From Streptomyces ferrugineus (GTDB lineage Bacteria > Actinomycetota > Actinomycetes > Streptomycetales > Streptomycetaceae): 64,000 nt of DNA. Positions 17,330 to 24,989 of the stretch are shown in pieces (the stretch's first letter is position 1; each line of letters opens with the position of its first letter). The stretch spans positions 9,647,001 to 9,711,000 of the forward strand of contig NZ_CP063373.1 in assembly GCF_015160855.1 (NCBI RefSeq), given 5' to 3'. The translations under genes were made by a program, and so were the position numbers. The notes beneath the pieces were generated by a model. It searched no databases and was not told the DNA's origin. It was given only the letters and a program-made list of their open reading frames with translations.

Positions 17330-17560
17330 ATGGCCCTGCGTAAGCTCGGCAAGGACCCGGAGAGTCCCAGTGGCGGCTCGCCCACCATCTACCTCGACGA
17401 GGAGAAGGACAGCTACCTGGTGCAGGGGTGGAAGGTGGAGGACGCCGAGCGCCTCGGCCAGATGGATATCCCCGGCCACGAGTCGGTGGTGGAGATCCCC
17501 CGGCGCATGGTGCAGTTCTTCCTGGAGGTGAAGAAGGATGACGAGGACCCCGACGTTTGA
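17330..17560 (+). CDS. Small acidic protein preceding DUF6879 gene
   Basis: A 76-residue protein from ATG 17330 with a GAGGAGG ribosome-binding site. It is acidic and soluble (YLDEEKDSYLVQGWKVEDAE in the middle, IPRRMVQFFLEVKKDD near the end). Its 3' end overlaps the DUF6879 start by 23 bases. Short proteins of this kind regularly precede DUF6879 and XRE-DUF5753 genes in Streptomyces, so it is probably part of that regulatory group. The biochemical role is unknown. Confidence 0.75.
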   Translation: MALRKLGKDPESPSGGSPTIYLDEEKDSYLVQGWKVEDAERLGQMDIPGHESVVEIPRRMVQFFLEVKKDDEDPDV

Positions 17561-18050
17561 GGAGCTGTTCCGCGACTGCCAGAGGACGGCTGTCCATCTG
17601 GAGATGCGTGACGCCTACATGAAGTCGGACCCGGCCTTCATCGACTGGAAGGCCGGAGTGGTCCTCGATCCCGCCGAGCGCTGGGCCGACTGGCACGCCA
17701 TCGTCACGGAGGCAACCTCACGAGGCGTCGAGGTTCGACGCGCACGCGTCATGTCGACACCGGTCAGCGAGTACATCCGCTTCGAGTACGACGTGACCGA
17801 TGGACTGAACATCGCTGCCGGCGAAAGCGTGAGGTGGCTCTCGCGGCGCGACGCGACCGATATCGCGCTGCCGGGCAATGATTTCTGGCTGTTCGACTCC
17901 AGCCTCGTCCTCGTCAACCACTTCGACGGCGAGGGCGAGAACATGGAGGTGGAACTCACGGAGGACGCTGAGGTGGCGAAGCTCTGCGAGTCGGCCTTCG
18001 AGGCCGTGTGGAAGCGGGCAACGCCGCATGCGCAGTTCGATCTGGCCTGA
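17538..18050 (+). CDS. DUF6879 family protein
   Basis: A 170-residue protein matching DUF6879 over its full length (TFEELFRDCQRTAVHLEMRD at the start, DWHAIVTEATSRGVEVRRARV, then FWLFDSSLVLVNHFDGEG). Its genes sit beside XRE-DUF5753 regulators in many actinobacteria, where the pair has been suggested to work together in regulation or as a toxin-antitoxin-like unit. The start is ATG 17538, overlapping the upstream gene, and the XRE gene begins 27 bases after the stop codon. Confidence 0.88.
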   Translation: MTRTPTFEELFRDCQRTAVHLEMRDAYMKSDPAFIDWKAGVVLDPAERWADWHAIVTEATSRGVEVRRARVMSTPVSEYIRFEYDVTDGLNIAAGESVRWLSRRDATDIALPGNDFWLFDSSLVLVNHFDGEGENMEVELTEDAEVAKLCESAFEAVWKRATPHAQFDLA

Positions 18051-18077
18051 CGGTTCGAACAGCACCCTCGCACCGAT

Positions 18078-18923
18078 ATGACATCACCCTCTTCGAGCGT
18101 CCAGGAAGCCCGCAAGGCGCTCGGGCAACGCCTGGCCGAGATCCGGAAAGCGGCCGGTCTCACCAAGCGAGCGCTGGCCCAGAGCCTGGATTGGCATGAG
18201 TCGAAGGCTTCGCGCTTCGAGAGCGGCGCCCGCGCGCCCTCGGAGCGCGACCTTCGCGATTGGTGTTCCGCCTGCGGTGCGGAGGGTGAGGCAGAAGACC
18301 TCGTCTCGACAGCCCGCGGAATTGAGGGCATGTATGTCGAGTGGCGCAAGATGGAGCGCCATGGGCTCAAGTGGGCGCAGGAGTCCGTCGTTCCTCTGTG
18401 GGAGCGCACCGAGCGGTTTCGTATTTACTCGCCGTGGCTCATCCCCGGCCCCGTGCAGACGGCCTCGTACATCACCGCGCTTCTGACCTCCATCCGTGAC
18501 CGCCGAGGACTCATCGACGACGTACCGGCGGCCGTCAAAGTGCGCGTGGAGAAGCAGCAGGTCGTCTACGGCAACCACAAGTTCGCCATCCTCCTGGAAG
18601 AAAGCGTTCTGCGGTACCGAATCGGCGGCACCGATGTGATGGCGGGCCAACTCGGCTATCTCCTCAGCGCCATGGCTCTCCCCTCGGTGAGCATCGGCAT
18701 CATCCCCCAGGACGCCGACCGTTCGGGACTCTGGCCGGTCGAGGGATTCTTCCTGTACGACGACGAGTTGGTGAACGTCGAATTGATCTCGGCACATCTC
18801 AGCGTCGTACAGAGGCACGAACTTGCCATGTATGCCAAAACGTTCAGCGAGCTGGCCGAACTTGCCGTCTACGGCCCCGCAGCGCGTGAACTCATCACCG
18901 CTGCCATCGAATCTCTAGGGTGA
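18078..18923 (+). CDS. XRE regulator with DUF5753 sensor domain
   Basis: A 281-residue protein. Residues about 8-70 are a Cro/CI HTH (LAEIRKAAGLTKRALAQSLD, then WHESKASRFESG); residues about 95-275 are DUF5753 (PWLIPGPVQTASYITALL, KQQVVYGNHKFAILLEES, GIIPQDADRSGLWPVEGFFLY). These regulators are abundant in Streptomyces and typically act with a DUF397 or DUF6879 partner, here the latter. It probably controls the operon that follows. Confidence 0.92.
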   Translation: MTSPSSSVQEARKALGQRLAEIRKAAGLTKRALAQSLDWHESKASRFESGARAPSERDLRDWCSACGAEGEAEDLVSTARGIEGMYVEWRKMERHGLKWAQESVVPLWERTERFRIYSPWLIPGPVQTASYITALLTSIRDRRGLIDDVPAAVKVRVEKQQVVYGNHKFAILLEESVLRYRIGGTDVMAGQLGYLLSAMALPSVSIGIIPQDADRSGLWPVEGFFLYDDELVNVELISAHLSVVQRHELAMYAKTFSELAELAVYGPAARELITAAIESLG

Positions 18924-19018
18924 ATGCCCGGCAAGTTCCGGCACACTCATGGAGCCCTGTCCCACTCCCTTCCTAGCTTTATAGGCACGGCTGAAAGCGT
19001 GCTCCGGAAGGGCCAGAG

Positions 19019-19405
19019 ATGACTGTGGCAAGTACCGGCAAGACGATCGAGGCGGCCGAGGACACCGAGGGCGACGACACCCCCATCGATGTAGAGGCGA
19101 TCTCCTCCCGAACGAACACCGTCCTCGGCCTGCGAATGGACACCACGACTCGCGCGGCGATGGACAGGCAGGTGCCGGCGGTCGCTGGTGACCTGAACCG
19201 GTTGCTCCGCGAGGACCTGGGTGTCGACGACGACAACGAAGTGCGGCAACTGCTTTGCCAGGGGACCAGGCTGGTCGACCTCACGAACCGGCCTACCGCC
19301 GAGACGCCCGCCTTCGGGACGTATCTCTACCTCCGCGATGTCGCCCTTCTGACGCAGCGCCTGCTGTGGATCTACGTCGAGCGGAACGGTCTGGATGCCC
19401 CGTGA
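19019..19405 (+). CDS. Hypothetical protein
   Basis: A 128-residue soluble, acidic protein starting at ATG 19019 after GGAAGGG. The first 35 residues are low-complexity; the rest is helical (TRAAMDRQVPAVAGDLNRLL, AFGTYLYLRDVALLTQRLLW). I do not recognise the family. Its stop codon overlaps the GTG start of the Nudix gene, so the two are translationally coupled. It begins the coupled run that leads into the DapF/ATP-grasp genes. Confidence 0.65.
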   Translation: MTVASTGKTIEAAEDTEGDDTPIDVEAISSRTNTVLGLRMDTTTRAAMDRQVPAVAGDLNRLLREDLGVDDDNEVRQLLCQGTRLVDLTNRPTAETPAFGTYLYLRDVALLTQRLLWIYVERNGLDAP

Positions 19406-19944
19406 GCGTCAGGGACGACCAGATCATCCGGGAGCTCTCCCACTACCTCCACGAGCACCCCGCCGACAGGATGGCGCTACTGCCGGTCTACGACGCGGCC
19501 CGCGACCACTCACAGCGCCGAGTCTGCACCCATGGCCGGCGCTGCCCCCTCGTGGTCACAGGAGCCGTCGTCCTCGACGAACGCAACCGTGTCCTGTGCC
19601 TGCGGCACGAGGGAGGCTACGCCCTCGCGGAGGCGGAGCCAGAGGACGCGGACGACTCCCTCAGCGAGGCGGCCCTGCGCCTGCTCGCCGAGGAGGCCGG
19701 TATCCGGGACGTATGGACGCAGCCCGGCGCCGAGGGACCCTTCCTGATCGACGTGACCAGGCCGGGCCGACACAGGTACGGGCCGCGCCTGCGGGTCGGC
19801 ATCCGCTACCTCTTCCGGGCCCATTCGGGGGCGGTCTTCCCTTCGATGATCGAGACGGGTGCAGCGGCCTGGGTGCCCCTCACCGAGATCGGCATCCCGT
19901 CGGTCCGCAGCCGCGTGGAGCACCATCTGATCGGAACCCGATGA
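19402..19944 (+). CDS. Nudix-fold protein with degenerate Nudix box
   Basis: A 180-residue protein starting at GTG 19402 inside the previous stop codon. A Nudix fold is indicated by VVTGAVVLDERNRVLCLRHE and the helix ALRLLAEEAGI (91-101). The expected REUXEExGU signature has Leu where the first Glu should be (RLLAEEAGI), so metal-dependent hydrolysis may be weakened or lost. Homologues in Streptomyces operons usually retain the Glu. It could bind a nucleoside-diphosphate ligand rather than cleave it. The next start codon overlaps its stop codon. Confidence 0.8.
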   Translation: MSVRDDQIIRELSHYLHEHPADRMALLPVYDAARDHSQRRVCTHGRRCPLVVTGAVVLDERNRVLCLRHEGGYALAEAEPEDADDSLSEAALRLLAEEAGIRDVWTQPGAEGPFLIDVTRPGRHRYGPRLRVGIRYLFRAHSGAVFPSMIETGAAAWVPLTEIGIPSVRSRVEHHLIGTR

Positions 19945-20027
19945 GTCCGAGAAGCCAACAACTCGCCTACGTCGTAAGCCTCATCGCACTCGGCGGCTCC
20001 CTGCTGCTCGGCATCTGGAGGGGCTGA
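19941..20027 (+). CDS. 28-residue single-pass membrane peptide
   Basis: The reading frame MSPRSQQLAYVVSLIALGGS, then eight more residues ending in WRG, starts at ATG 19941 in an ATGA overlap with the Nudix gene and ends in a TGATG overlap with the next gene. Residues about 9-25 are hydrophobic, flanked by Arg on both sides, so it should span the membrane once. The two-sided coupling argues that it is translated. The function is unknown. Confidence 0.6.
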   Translation: MSPRSQQLAYVVSLIALGGSLLLGIWRG

Positions 20028-20272
20028 TGTACGAGCGCAGGACCCAGGAGGCGCCCTCCATACCGCCTCCGCCTCGCGGAACCATCGGAAGCACCCGGCC
20101 GCCGAGCGATGTCCGTATCGGTGACTTCGTCTACCTCGACGGCGCCTACCAGCGAGTCCGGGACATGCGGTCGGCCGGCACCGCAGCCCACCGCGTACTG
20201 ATCTTTGCCGGGCGGGAGCCCTGGGTCATGCGGGAAGCCCGGACGACGTACCGGCCCATCGACTTCCGCTGA
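20027..20272 (+). CDS. Small hypothetical protein
   Basis: An 81-residue protein starting at ATG 20027, which shares its first base with the stop codon of the membrane peptide. It has a proline-rich N-terminal third (IPPPPRG) and a beta-rich remainder (RIGDFVYLDGAYQRVRDM, HRVLIFAGREPWVM) that might be a small barrel. I do not recognise the family. It ends 61 bases before the DapF-like gene. Confidence 0.65.
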   Translation: MYERRTQEAPSIPPPPRGTIGSTRPPSDVRIGDFVYLDGAYQRVRDMRSAGTAAHRVLIFAGREPWVMREARTTYRPIDFR

Positions 20273-20333
20273 TCCCTCGCCCTGTTCGGGCGTCACATCG
20301 TCACTCTCACCTCACCATGCGAGGAGCTTTGCC

Positions 20334-21134
20334 ATGCGCTTTCGCAAGATCCATGGCGCCGGAAACGACTTCATCCTGCTCTCCAGCCTCGGCCCGGACG
20401 ACGACATCGAGTGGCCCAAGGAGGCGGAACGTCTGTGTGCCAGGCGTACCGGGGTCGGTGCGGACGGCCTGGTCATCAGCAGGCTGATCAGCGACCGCCC
20501 TGCCGTCCTCGAAGTCGCCTGTTTCAACGCGGACGGCTCGATCGCCACCATGTGCGGCAATGCCCTGCGGTGCTCCGCCTGGGCCGCTCACCGTGATCAC
20601 GGCTTCCAGCGGATGAGTCTCCACATGGCCGGCGTAGTGCACGAGGCGGTCGTCTCCGACGACTCCGTCTGGGTCACGGCCGAGGTCGGCGAAGTCCTCC
20701 CTCGACGCTTACAGGCCGTCATCAACGGCAGGCCGACCTGGTTCGACAGCGCCCACACCGGCACTGAACACGTCGTAGCCATCGTGGACGACGTAGACGC
20801 CATCGACGCGGTCATGGTCGGGCGCCTCGTCCGCCACCACACCGACCTCGCTCCACTGGGAACGAACGTCAACTTCGTCCAGTCCACCGGCCACCAGGCG
20901 CTGAAGATCCGCACCTACGAACGCGGCGTCGAGGCGGAATCCCTGTCGTGCGGCAGCGGGGCCGTGGCAGCCGTCGTCGTCGCCACCATGCGCGGACTGG
21001 TGGCCCGACGCGCCATCACCGTCCACAACCGCGCCGGGGAACCGCTCACGGTCCGGCCGCACGACGCCCGGCCGAACCGGACTCACTGGGTCGGCGGCCC
21101 GGTCACCAACACCTTCGAAGGGGTACTCGCATGA
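20334..21134 (+). CDS. dapF-like: Diaminopimelate-epimerase-like protein (DapF fold)
   Basis: A 266-residue PLP-independent epimerase of the DapF superfamily. Both catalytic cysteines are present: Cys74 in NADGSIATMCGNALRC and Cys206 in SCGSGA. The N-terminus (RKIHGAGNDFI) and LGTNVNFV also match. DapF normally makes meso-DAP for peptidoglycan, but this copy sits on a mobile island inside an operon, so a different amino-acid or peptide substrate is likely. The DapF-like racemase DcsC of D-cycloserine biosynthesis is a precedent. The start is ATG 20334. The stop codon overlaps the next start (ATGA). Confidence 0.88.
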   Translation: MRFRKIHGAGNDFILLSSLGPDDDIEWPKEAERLCARRTGVGADGLVISRLISDRPAVLEVACFNADGSIATMCGNALRCSAWAAHRDHGFQRMSLHMAGVVHEAVVSDDSVWVTAEVGEVLPRRLQAVINGRPTWFDSAHTGTEHVVAIVDDVDAIDAVMVGRLVRHHTDLAPLGTNVNFVQSTGHQALKIRTYERGVEAESLSCGSGAVAAVVVATMRGLVARRAITVHNRAGEPLTVRPHDARPNRTHWVGGPVTNTFEGVLA

Positions 21135-22222
21135 CTCTCTTCCTCAGCTCCTGCTCGGACCGTGCGGTGCAGAAGGCCGCCGAGGAACTTCGCGAGTGGG
21201 GGCAGAGCCGCCAGGGCCTAGCCGTCGCGCTCGTCTACGGGCCCGTGTCCGCCGAGGACAGGCTCTACCACTCGAAGTGCCCCGTCGAACAGCGCTCGGT
21301 CACCGCCCTGTCCGAAGCTCTGGAAGAGATCGGCGCCCACTGGAAGGTACTGAACCCGTGCGAGCCCGACTTCATCATGGAACTGGTCGAATACGACGTG
21401 GCCCTTTCCAACCTGCACGGCCCGTACGGCGAGGACGGCCGGCTGCAGGGTCTGCTCGACTACCTGCGCGTCCCCTACTGCGGCAGCGGAGTCGGGGCAT
21501 CCGCGGTCGCCGCCGACAAGATCCTCTGCAAGCGCGTGATGCTCACCCTCGGCGTCCCTACACCCGGCTGGCACGTCTGGGTCGGCGGCCCCACGACCTG
21601 GAACGGGCGCCCGGTCATGGTCAAACCACCCTTCGGCGGATCCAGCGTCGGCATGAGCCTCGTGCACGATCCGGCGGACCTGCCTGGCGCTCTGGCGGAC
21701 GCCGCCAGCGATGAGGGCGCGGCCGTGCTCATCGAGGACTACGTGACCGGCACGCCGATGACTGCGGGGCTGCTGGAGCTGCCGGGCGGCTCGGTCGTTG
21801 TCTTCCCACCACTGATCACCGAGGCAACCGAAGCCGACTTCTACGACGCCGACACGAAGCTCGACGTGGACTCCAGGGGAGCGGTGACCGTACGCGCCGC
21901 TGACCTGACTCCCGCCGTGCTGGACAAGATCACCGAGCACGCGCGGACGCTGTGGGACGGACTCGGGCTGCGCGGTTCGGCACGCATCGACTTCATCCTC
22001 ACCGAGGACAGCGAACCGTACGTACTGGAGGTCAACACCACACCGGGCATGTCCCGCGACAGCAACTTCGCGGTGGGGGCGGCGATGATCGGACTCACAC
22101 ACACGGACGTCGTGTTGGCGATGCTGCACGAGGCGCTGGCCCGCCCGCCCTACGATGTCCCCCTGCCCACTCCCGCGTTCGCCAGGACCACACTGACCCG
22201 GGAGGCTGCCGTCTCGCCGTAG
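21131..22222 (+). CDS. D-alanine--D-alanine ligase-like ATP-grasp enzyme
   Basis: A 363-residue ATP-grasp ligase. Ddl features include LSNLHGPYGEDGRLQGLLDY, the GSGVGASAVAADKILCKRVM substrate/lid section, MVKPPFGGSSVGM (glycine-rich loop) and the metal-binding end YVLEVNTTPGMS. It would join two amino acids, probably D-configured, using ATP. Coupling to the DapF-like gene suggests that the epimerase supplies one substrate. As an extra, island-borne Ddl it could also give resistance to a Ddl inhibitor. No glycopeptide-resistance vanX/vanH genes are nearby. Confidence 0.88.
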   Translation: MTLFLSSCSDRAVQKAAEELREWGQSRQGLAVALVYGPVSAEDRLYHSKCPVEQRSVTALSEALEEIGAHWKVLNPCEPDFIMELVEYDVALSNLHGPYGEDGRLQGLLDYLRVPYCGSGVGASAVAADKILCKRVMLTLGVPTPGWHVWVGGPTTWNGRPVMVKPPFGGSSVGMSLVHDPADLPGALADAASDEGAAVLIEDYVTGTPMTAGLLELPGGSVVVFPPLITEATEADFYDADTKLDVDSRGAVTVRAADLTPAVLDKITEHARTLWDGLGLRGSARIDFILTEDSEPYVLEVNTTPGMSRDSNFAVGAAMIGLTHTDVVLAMLHEALARPPYDVPLPTPAFARTTLTREAAVSP

Positions 22223-22235
22223 GAGCCCTGCCGCT

Positions 22236-22772
22236 GTGCCGCGCGTCCACGATGTCCCCATGTGCCGTCAGCTCATCGACCCCGCCGAATGGGATCTCCA
22301 CGGAGGATGGGCACTCGGGGACAGGATCGAATGGGCCAACCGGGCATGCGGCCTGGCATCGCTGAGAATGATCCTTCTCGCCTACGGACGCGAGGCACCC
22401 ACCGTCACGGAACTGCTGAAACTCGCGGTCAAGCACGAGATTCTGACCCCGCGTGGAGCACTTCACACCGGGATCGCGAGCCTGGCGACCGACCTTGGAG
22501 TCCCCTCCACCGCCGATCCCGTCCCGGTCGAGGCCCTGACGAAGCGGCTCGACGACGCCCCGCTCATCGTGTCCGTGACCGAGCAGTTCCCCGACGACGG
22601 CCGCGCCGGCGGCCACCTCGTCATCCTGCGCGGCTACGAGGACGGCCCCGACCCGACGATCCACTTCCGAGACCCGTCGGCCTGGGGCCAGACACACGAT
22701 CGGGTCCCCCTCAGCCGCGTATCCGCCTCCTACACCGGCCGCGCAATCACCTTCGCGCCCCTGAGCCCCTGA
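22236..22772 (+). CDS. C39-like cysteine peptidase
   Basis: A 178-residue papain-fold protein from GTG 22236, behind AGGAG. A catalytic triad can be placed: Cys38 (RACGLASLRMIL), His127 (GGHLVILRGYE) and Asp146 (FRDPSAWG). There is no signal peptide or transporter domain, so it is a cytoplasmic stand-alone form. It may cleave a peptide bond made or processed by the neighbouring enzymes, or act as a transferase. It begins 13 bases after the ATP-grasp gene. Confidence 0.8.
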   Translation: MPRVHDVPMCRQLIDPAEWDLHGGWALGDRIEWANRACGLASLRMILLAYGREAPTVTELLKLAVKHEILTPRGALHTGIASLATDLGVPSTADPVPVEALTKRLDDAPLIVSVTEQFPDDGRAGGHLVILRGYEDGPDPTIHFRDPSAWGQTHDRVPLSRVSASYTGRAITFAPLSP

Positions 22773-22799
22773 GCCCCTGAGCCCCAACGGAGAATCCTG

Positions 22800-23162
22800 A
22801 TGACCGAGGCAGACGGTGACACGACCGAGGCCGCAGGCGGCCGGAGGATCGCCGTGCTCGGAGAGATGCTGGAACTGGGCGACGAGGCCGTCGAAGCCCA
22901 CCGCGAGGTCGGGCGCACGGCAGCCGAGAACGGCGTCGATCTCGTGGTGGCGGTCGGAGGAGATCTTGCCAAGCAACTCGCCCTCGCGGCGGGCGCGGCA
23001 GGAGTGCCGGACATCGCGATGGTCGGCGACAACGCCACCGCCGCCGCCTATCTCAACTCCATCCTCCGCCCCGATGACGTTGTGCTCGTGAAAGCGTCCC
23101 GCGGCGGCCAGCTCTGGCAGATCGCCCAGGTTCTCACGGGACAGCCCGTCACGGGCCTGTGA
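22800..23162 (+). CDS. Stand-alone MurF C-terminal domain
   Basis: A 120-residue protein matching only the C-terminal Rossmann-like domain of UDP-MurNAc-tripeptide--D-Ala-D-Ala ligase (RRIAVLGEMLELGDEAVEAH, VVLVKASRGGQLW). The ATP-binding central domain and N-terminal domain of MurF are absent, and the start ATG 22800 follows GGAGAATC, so this is a gene in its own right rather than a truncated end. In MurF this domain contributes to binding the D-Ala-D-Ala dipeptide, so it may hold or present the dipeptide made by the ATP-grasp enzyme. A hairpin terminator follows. Confidence 0.85.
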   Translation: MTEADGDTTEAAGGRRIAVLGEMLELGDEAVEAHREVGRTAAENGVDLVVAVGGDLAKQLALAAGAAGVPDIAMVGDNATAAAYLNSILRPDDVVLVKASRGGQLWQIAQVLTGQPVTGL

Positions 23163-23169
23163 GTCAGCT

Positions 23170-23202
23170 ACGACCTGCTCGGGCTGTTCCCGGGCAGGTC
23201 GT
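23170..23202. terminator. Hairpin ending the DapF/Ddl operon
   Basis: A 14-bp stem with one G-T pair (ACGACCTGCTCGGG and CCCGGGCAGGTCGT) with loop CTGTT, starting seven bases after the MurF-C stop codon. Confidence 0.75.
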
Positions 23203-23292
23203 CCCTGGAGGATGGGCCTACCCCGACCACGCGTTCCCAGCCGGCCGCGGAACCGCTGCCCGCGGACCGAGGGATCGCGTGGACAGCAGACC

Positions 23293-23981
23293 CTACTCCA
23301 GTCCCTTCTTGCCCGGCGCCCAGAACGGCTTGGTGAGCACAGACCGCCGGCCCCAGCCCAACTCCCGTACCAGCAGTTGCCGTACGGCCTGAACGATGCG
23401 CGCCTCCCCGGCGACGTACGCGACCCCGCCCGGCTCGGGAGCGAGGCGTCGTATCCGGCCGGGGAGTGACGTGCCACCTCGGGTCAGCCAGTCGAGTCGG
23501 TCGGAGTGGCGCATCGGGAGCCGGTCCGCGGCCGTGTCCGTCTCCACGCACCCGGAGATCCGAGTCCCCTCCGGCAGCGCGTCCAACATCGCCCCGAAGG
23601 CGACGGACGCCGTCTCCTCCCCGACGAAGACGTGGTGAGCGGCGTCGGGACGGAGGGTGAACGTGCCCTCCGGATTCCGCAGCCGCACCTGCTCACCGAC
23701 ACTGACGCTTCGCCCCCACTCGGCCCCGGCCCACCCTCAGGGTGGTCCAACACGCACAACTCGACAGCGCCGGAGGGGTCGTAGCGCCACACGGAGTACG
23801 TCCGCGGGGTCAGCCCGCCGACCAGGACGCGCACCTGCTGTCCGGGCCGGACGTCGAGACCGGCGAGCTTGTCGCCCTCGACGTGCAGGCGGCGCATGCG
23901 GGCCGTGATCGGTTCGGCCTTGGTCACGGTGGACCGGATGAACAGGAGGTCGAGAACGGGGTTCAGCACAGCGGCGGGCAT
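23293..23981 (-). pseudogene. Siderophore-interacting FAD/NAD(P)H protein, frameshifted
   Basis: From ATG 23981 (GAGGAG upstream) the N-terminal FAD-binding barrel reads correctly (PGQQVRVLVGGLTPRTYSVWRY), then the frame is lost at about 23720-23735 and resumes as VRLRNPEGTFTLRPDAAHHV in another frame, continuing through the NAD(P)H part (HHVFVGEETASVAFGAML) to the stop codon at 23293. One missing base in a GGGGCC run explains it (expected GGGGGCC). The intact product would be a ferric-siderophore reductase-like protein. It diverges from the MarR gene at 24176. A sequencing error in the G tract cannot be excluded. Confidence 0.75.
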
Positions 23982-24093
23982 GGTTGGCTCCTCAACACGC
24001 TGCGGTTGGATGGGGTCCATGGCGGGGTTTCCTGTCCTGATCAGCCGGGGGGGTCATGGGGCGCGGCCTTGGAGCACGCCCAGCGGTGAGACT

Positions 24094-24111
24094 CACTGCC
24101 GGTTGCCGACA
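24094..24111. promoter_or_regulatory. Conserved upstream element, copy 1
   Basis: CACTGCCGGTTGCCGACA is repeated exactly at 37477-37494, in front of the paralogous MarR gene. In both places it is followed by a TTGTTA(A/C)AGTA tract and the MarR start codon, so whole control regions appear to be duplicated. Confidence 0.6.
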
Positions 24112-24153
24112 CGACGTCACCGTGAGATCTTTGTTAAAGTAACCCTATAGACA

Positions 24154-24167
24154 TTATCAATTGATAA
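24154..24167. promoter_or_regulatory. Perfect 14-bp palindrome, probable MarR operator
   Basis: TTATCAATTGATAA lies 8 bases upstream of the MarR start codon and between the divergent MarR and siderophore-interacting genes. The size and AT-rich symmetry are typical of MarR sites. Confidence 0.7.
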
Positions 24168-24175
24168 GGAACCAG

Positions 24176-24685
24176 TTGTCAACATCGAGCCCTGCCCCAG
24201 GCGCACCCGACCAGACACACGGGCCCGTGACGGGCCAGCAACTGCTCGCCGCATTCACGAATCTGGGTAAAGGTCTGAGGCGGTGGATGCAGGCGACCAT
24301 GCCCACCGGCGGCGGCATGACGGTGCCGCGCGCCAGCCTGCTTCTCGGCTTGACCCTCAAGAGGGAGCCGACCGGCATGAGCGAACTCGGCGAGTCCCTC
24401 GGCATGTCTCCCAGGAACATGACCGTCCTGGTGGACGGCCTCGAGGCGGAGGGCCTGGTCCAACGCGTCAGCCACCAGCACGACCGCCGGATCAAGCTCG
24501 TCGAACTCACCCCGGCCGGCAGGGAGGTGGCACAGCGGGAACTCGGGCCGTCGCAAGCGGCGGCGGCAGCGCTGTTCGACGACTTCATGTCCGAAGAGCG
24601 GGATGAGCTGCTCAGACTACTGGGGAAGGTGGGCGACACCTTGCGTGCCCGCGGGGTCGAGATGCCCTCCCGCGAGCAAAGGTGA
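24176..24685 (+). CDS. MarR family transcriptional regulator (copy 1)
   Basis: A 169-residue winged-helix regulator. The DNA-binding core is at about residues 55-110 (MSELGESLGMSPRNMTVLVD, then EGLVQRVSHQHDRRIKLVEL). The start is TTG 24176, preceded by AAGGA. It is strongly similar along its length to the regulator at 37560-38069 (shared MSPRNMTVLVDGLE and SQAAAAALFDDF/SHAAAAALFDDF). It probably represses itself and the divergent siderophore-interacting gene through the TTATCAATTGATAA palindrome. Confidence 0.9.
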   Translation: MSTSSPAPGAPDQTHGPVTGQQLLAAFTNLGKGLRRWMQATMPTGGGMTVPRASLLLGLTLKREPTGMSELGESLGMSPRNMTVLVDGLEAEGLVQRVSHQHDRRIKLVELTPAGREVAQRELGPSQAAAAALFDDFMSEERDELLRLLGKVGDTLRARGVEMPSREQR

Positions 24686-24798
24686 TCTTCGAATCCGCCG
24701 GGGTTGGGGCCCGTTGGTCGCCTTGTTCTGCGCCCACGCCCAGCCGGCCTGCTTGCCAAGACGGCTCGCACTGCGGCGACTTGTCTCGCTGACTGGCC

Positions 24799-24905
24799 TT
24801 ATAGACCGCACGTGCTGGACAGCACCAGGGCCCCGGTCATGCTGACAGCGACGCCGATCACCTCGGTCACGCCGCCCGGCCCAGGCTGCTCAGCCAGGAC
24901 ATCCC
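24799..24905 (-). pseudogene. 3' remnant of an EamA-type transporter gene
   Basis: On the minus strand, a short frame reads VLAEQPGPGGVTEVIGVAVS, then MTGALVLSS and a stop codon at 24799-24801. This resembles the last transmembrane helix of EamA/drug-metabolite transporters. No upstream part is present in the 24686-24989 gap, so it is a fragment. The rest of this 304-base gap has no gene. Confidence 0.4.
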
Positions 24906-24989
24906 CACGACACCGAACTGCCGGCGCCCGGATCGGCCGGTCGACCCTACCAACCGGCCGCCGGGGCGTTCTCACGACGGCCGCCGGGA

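Noticed and set aside
21131..22222. Glycopeptide (vancomycin) resistance ligase
   Set aside because: There is no VanH-like dehydrogenase or VanX-like dipeptidase beside it; the neighbours are DapF-, C39- and MurF-C-like instead.
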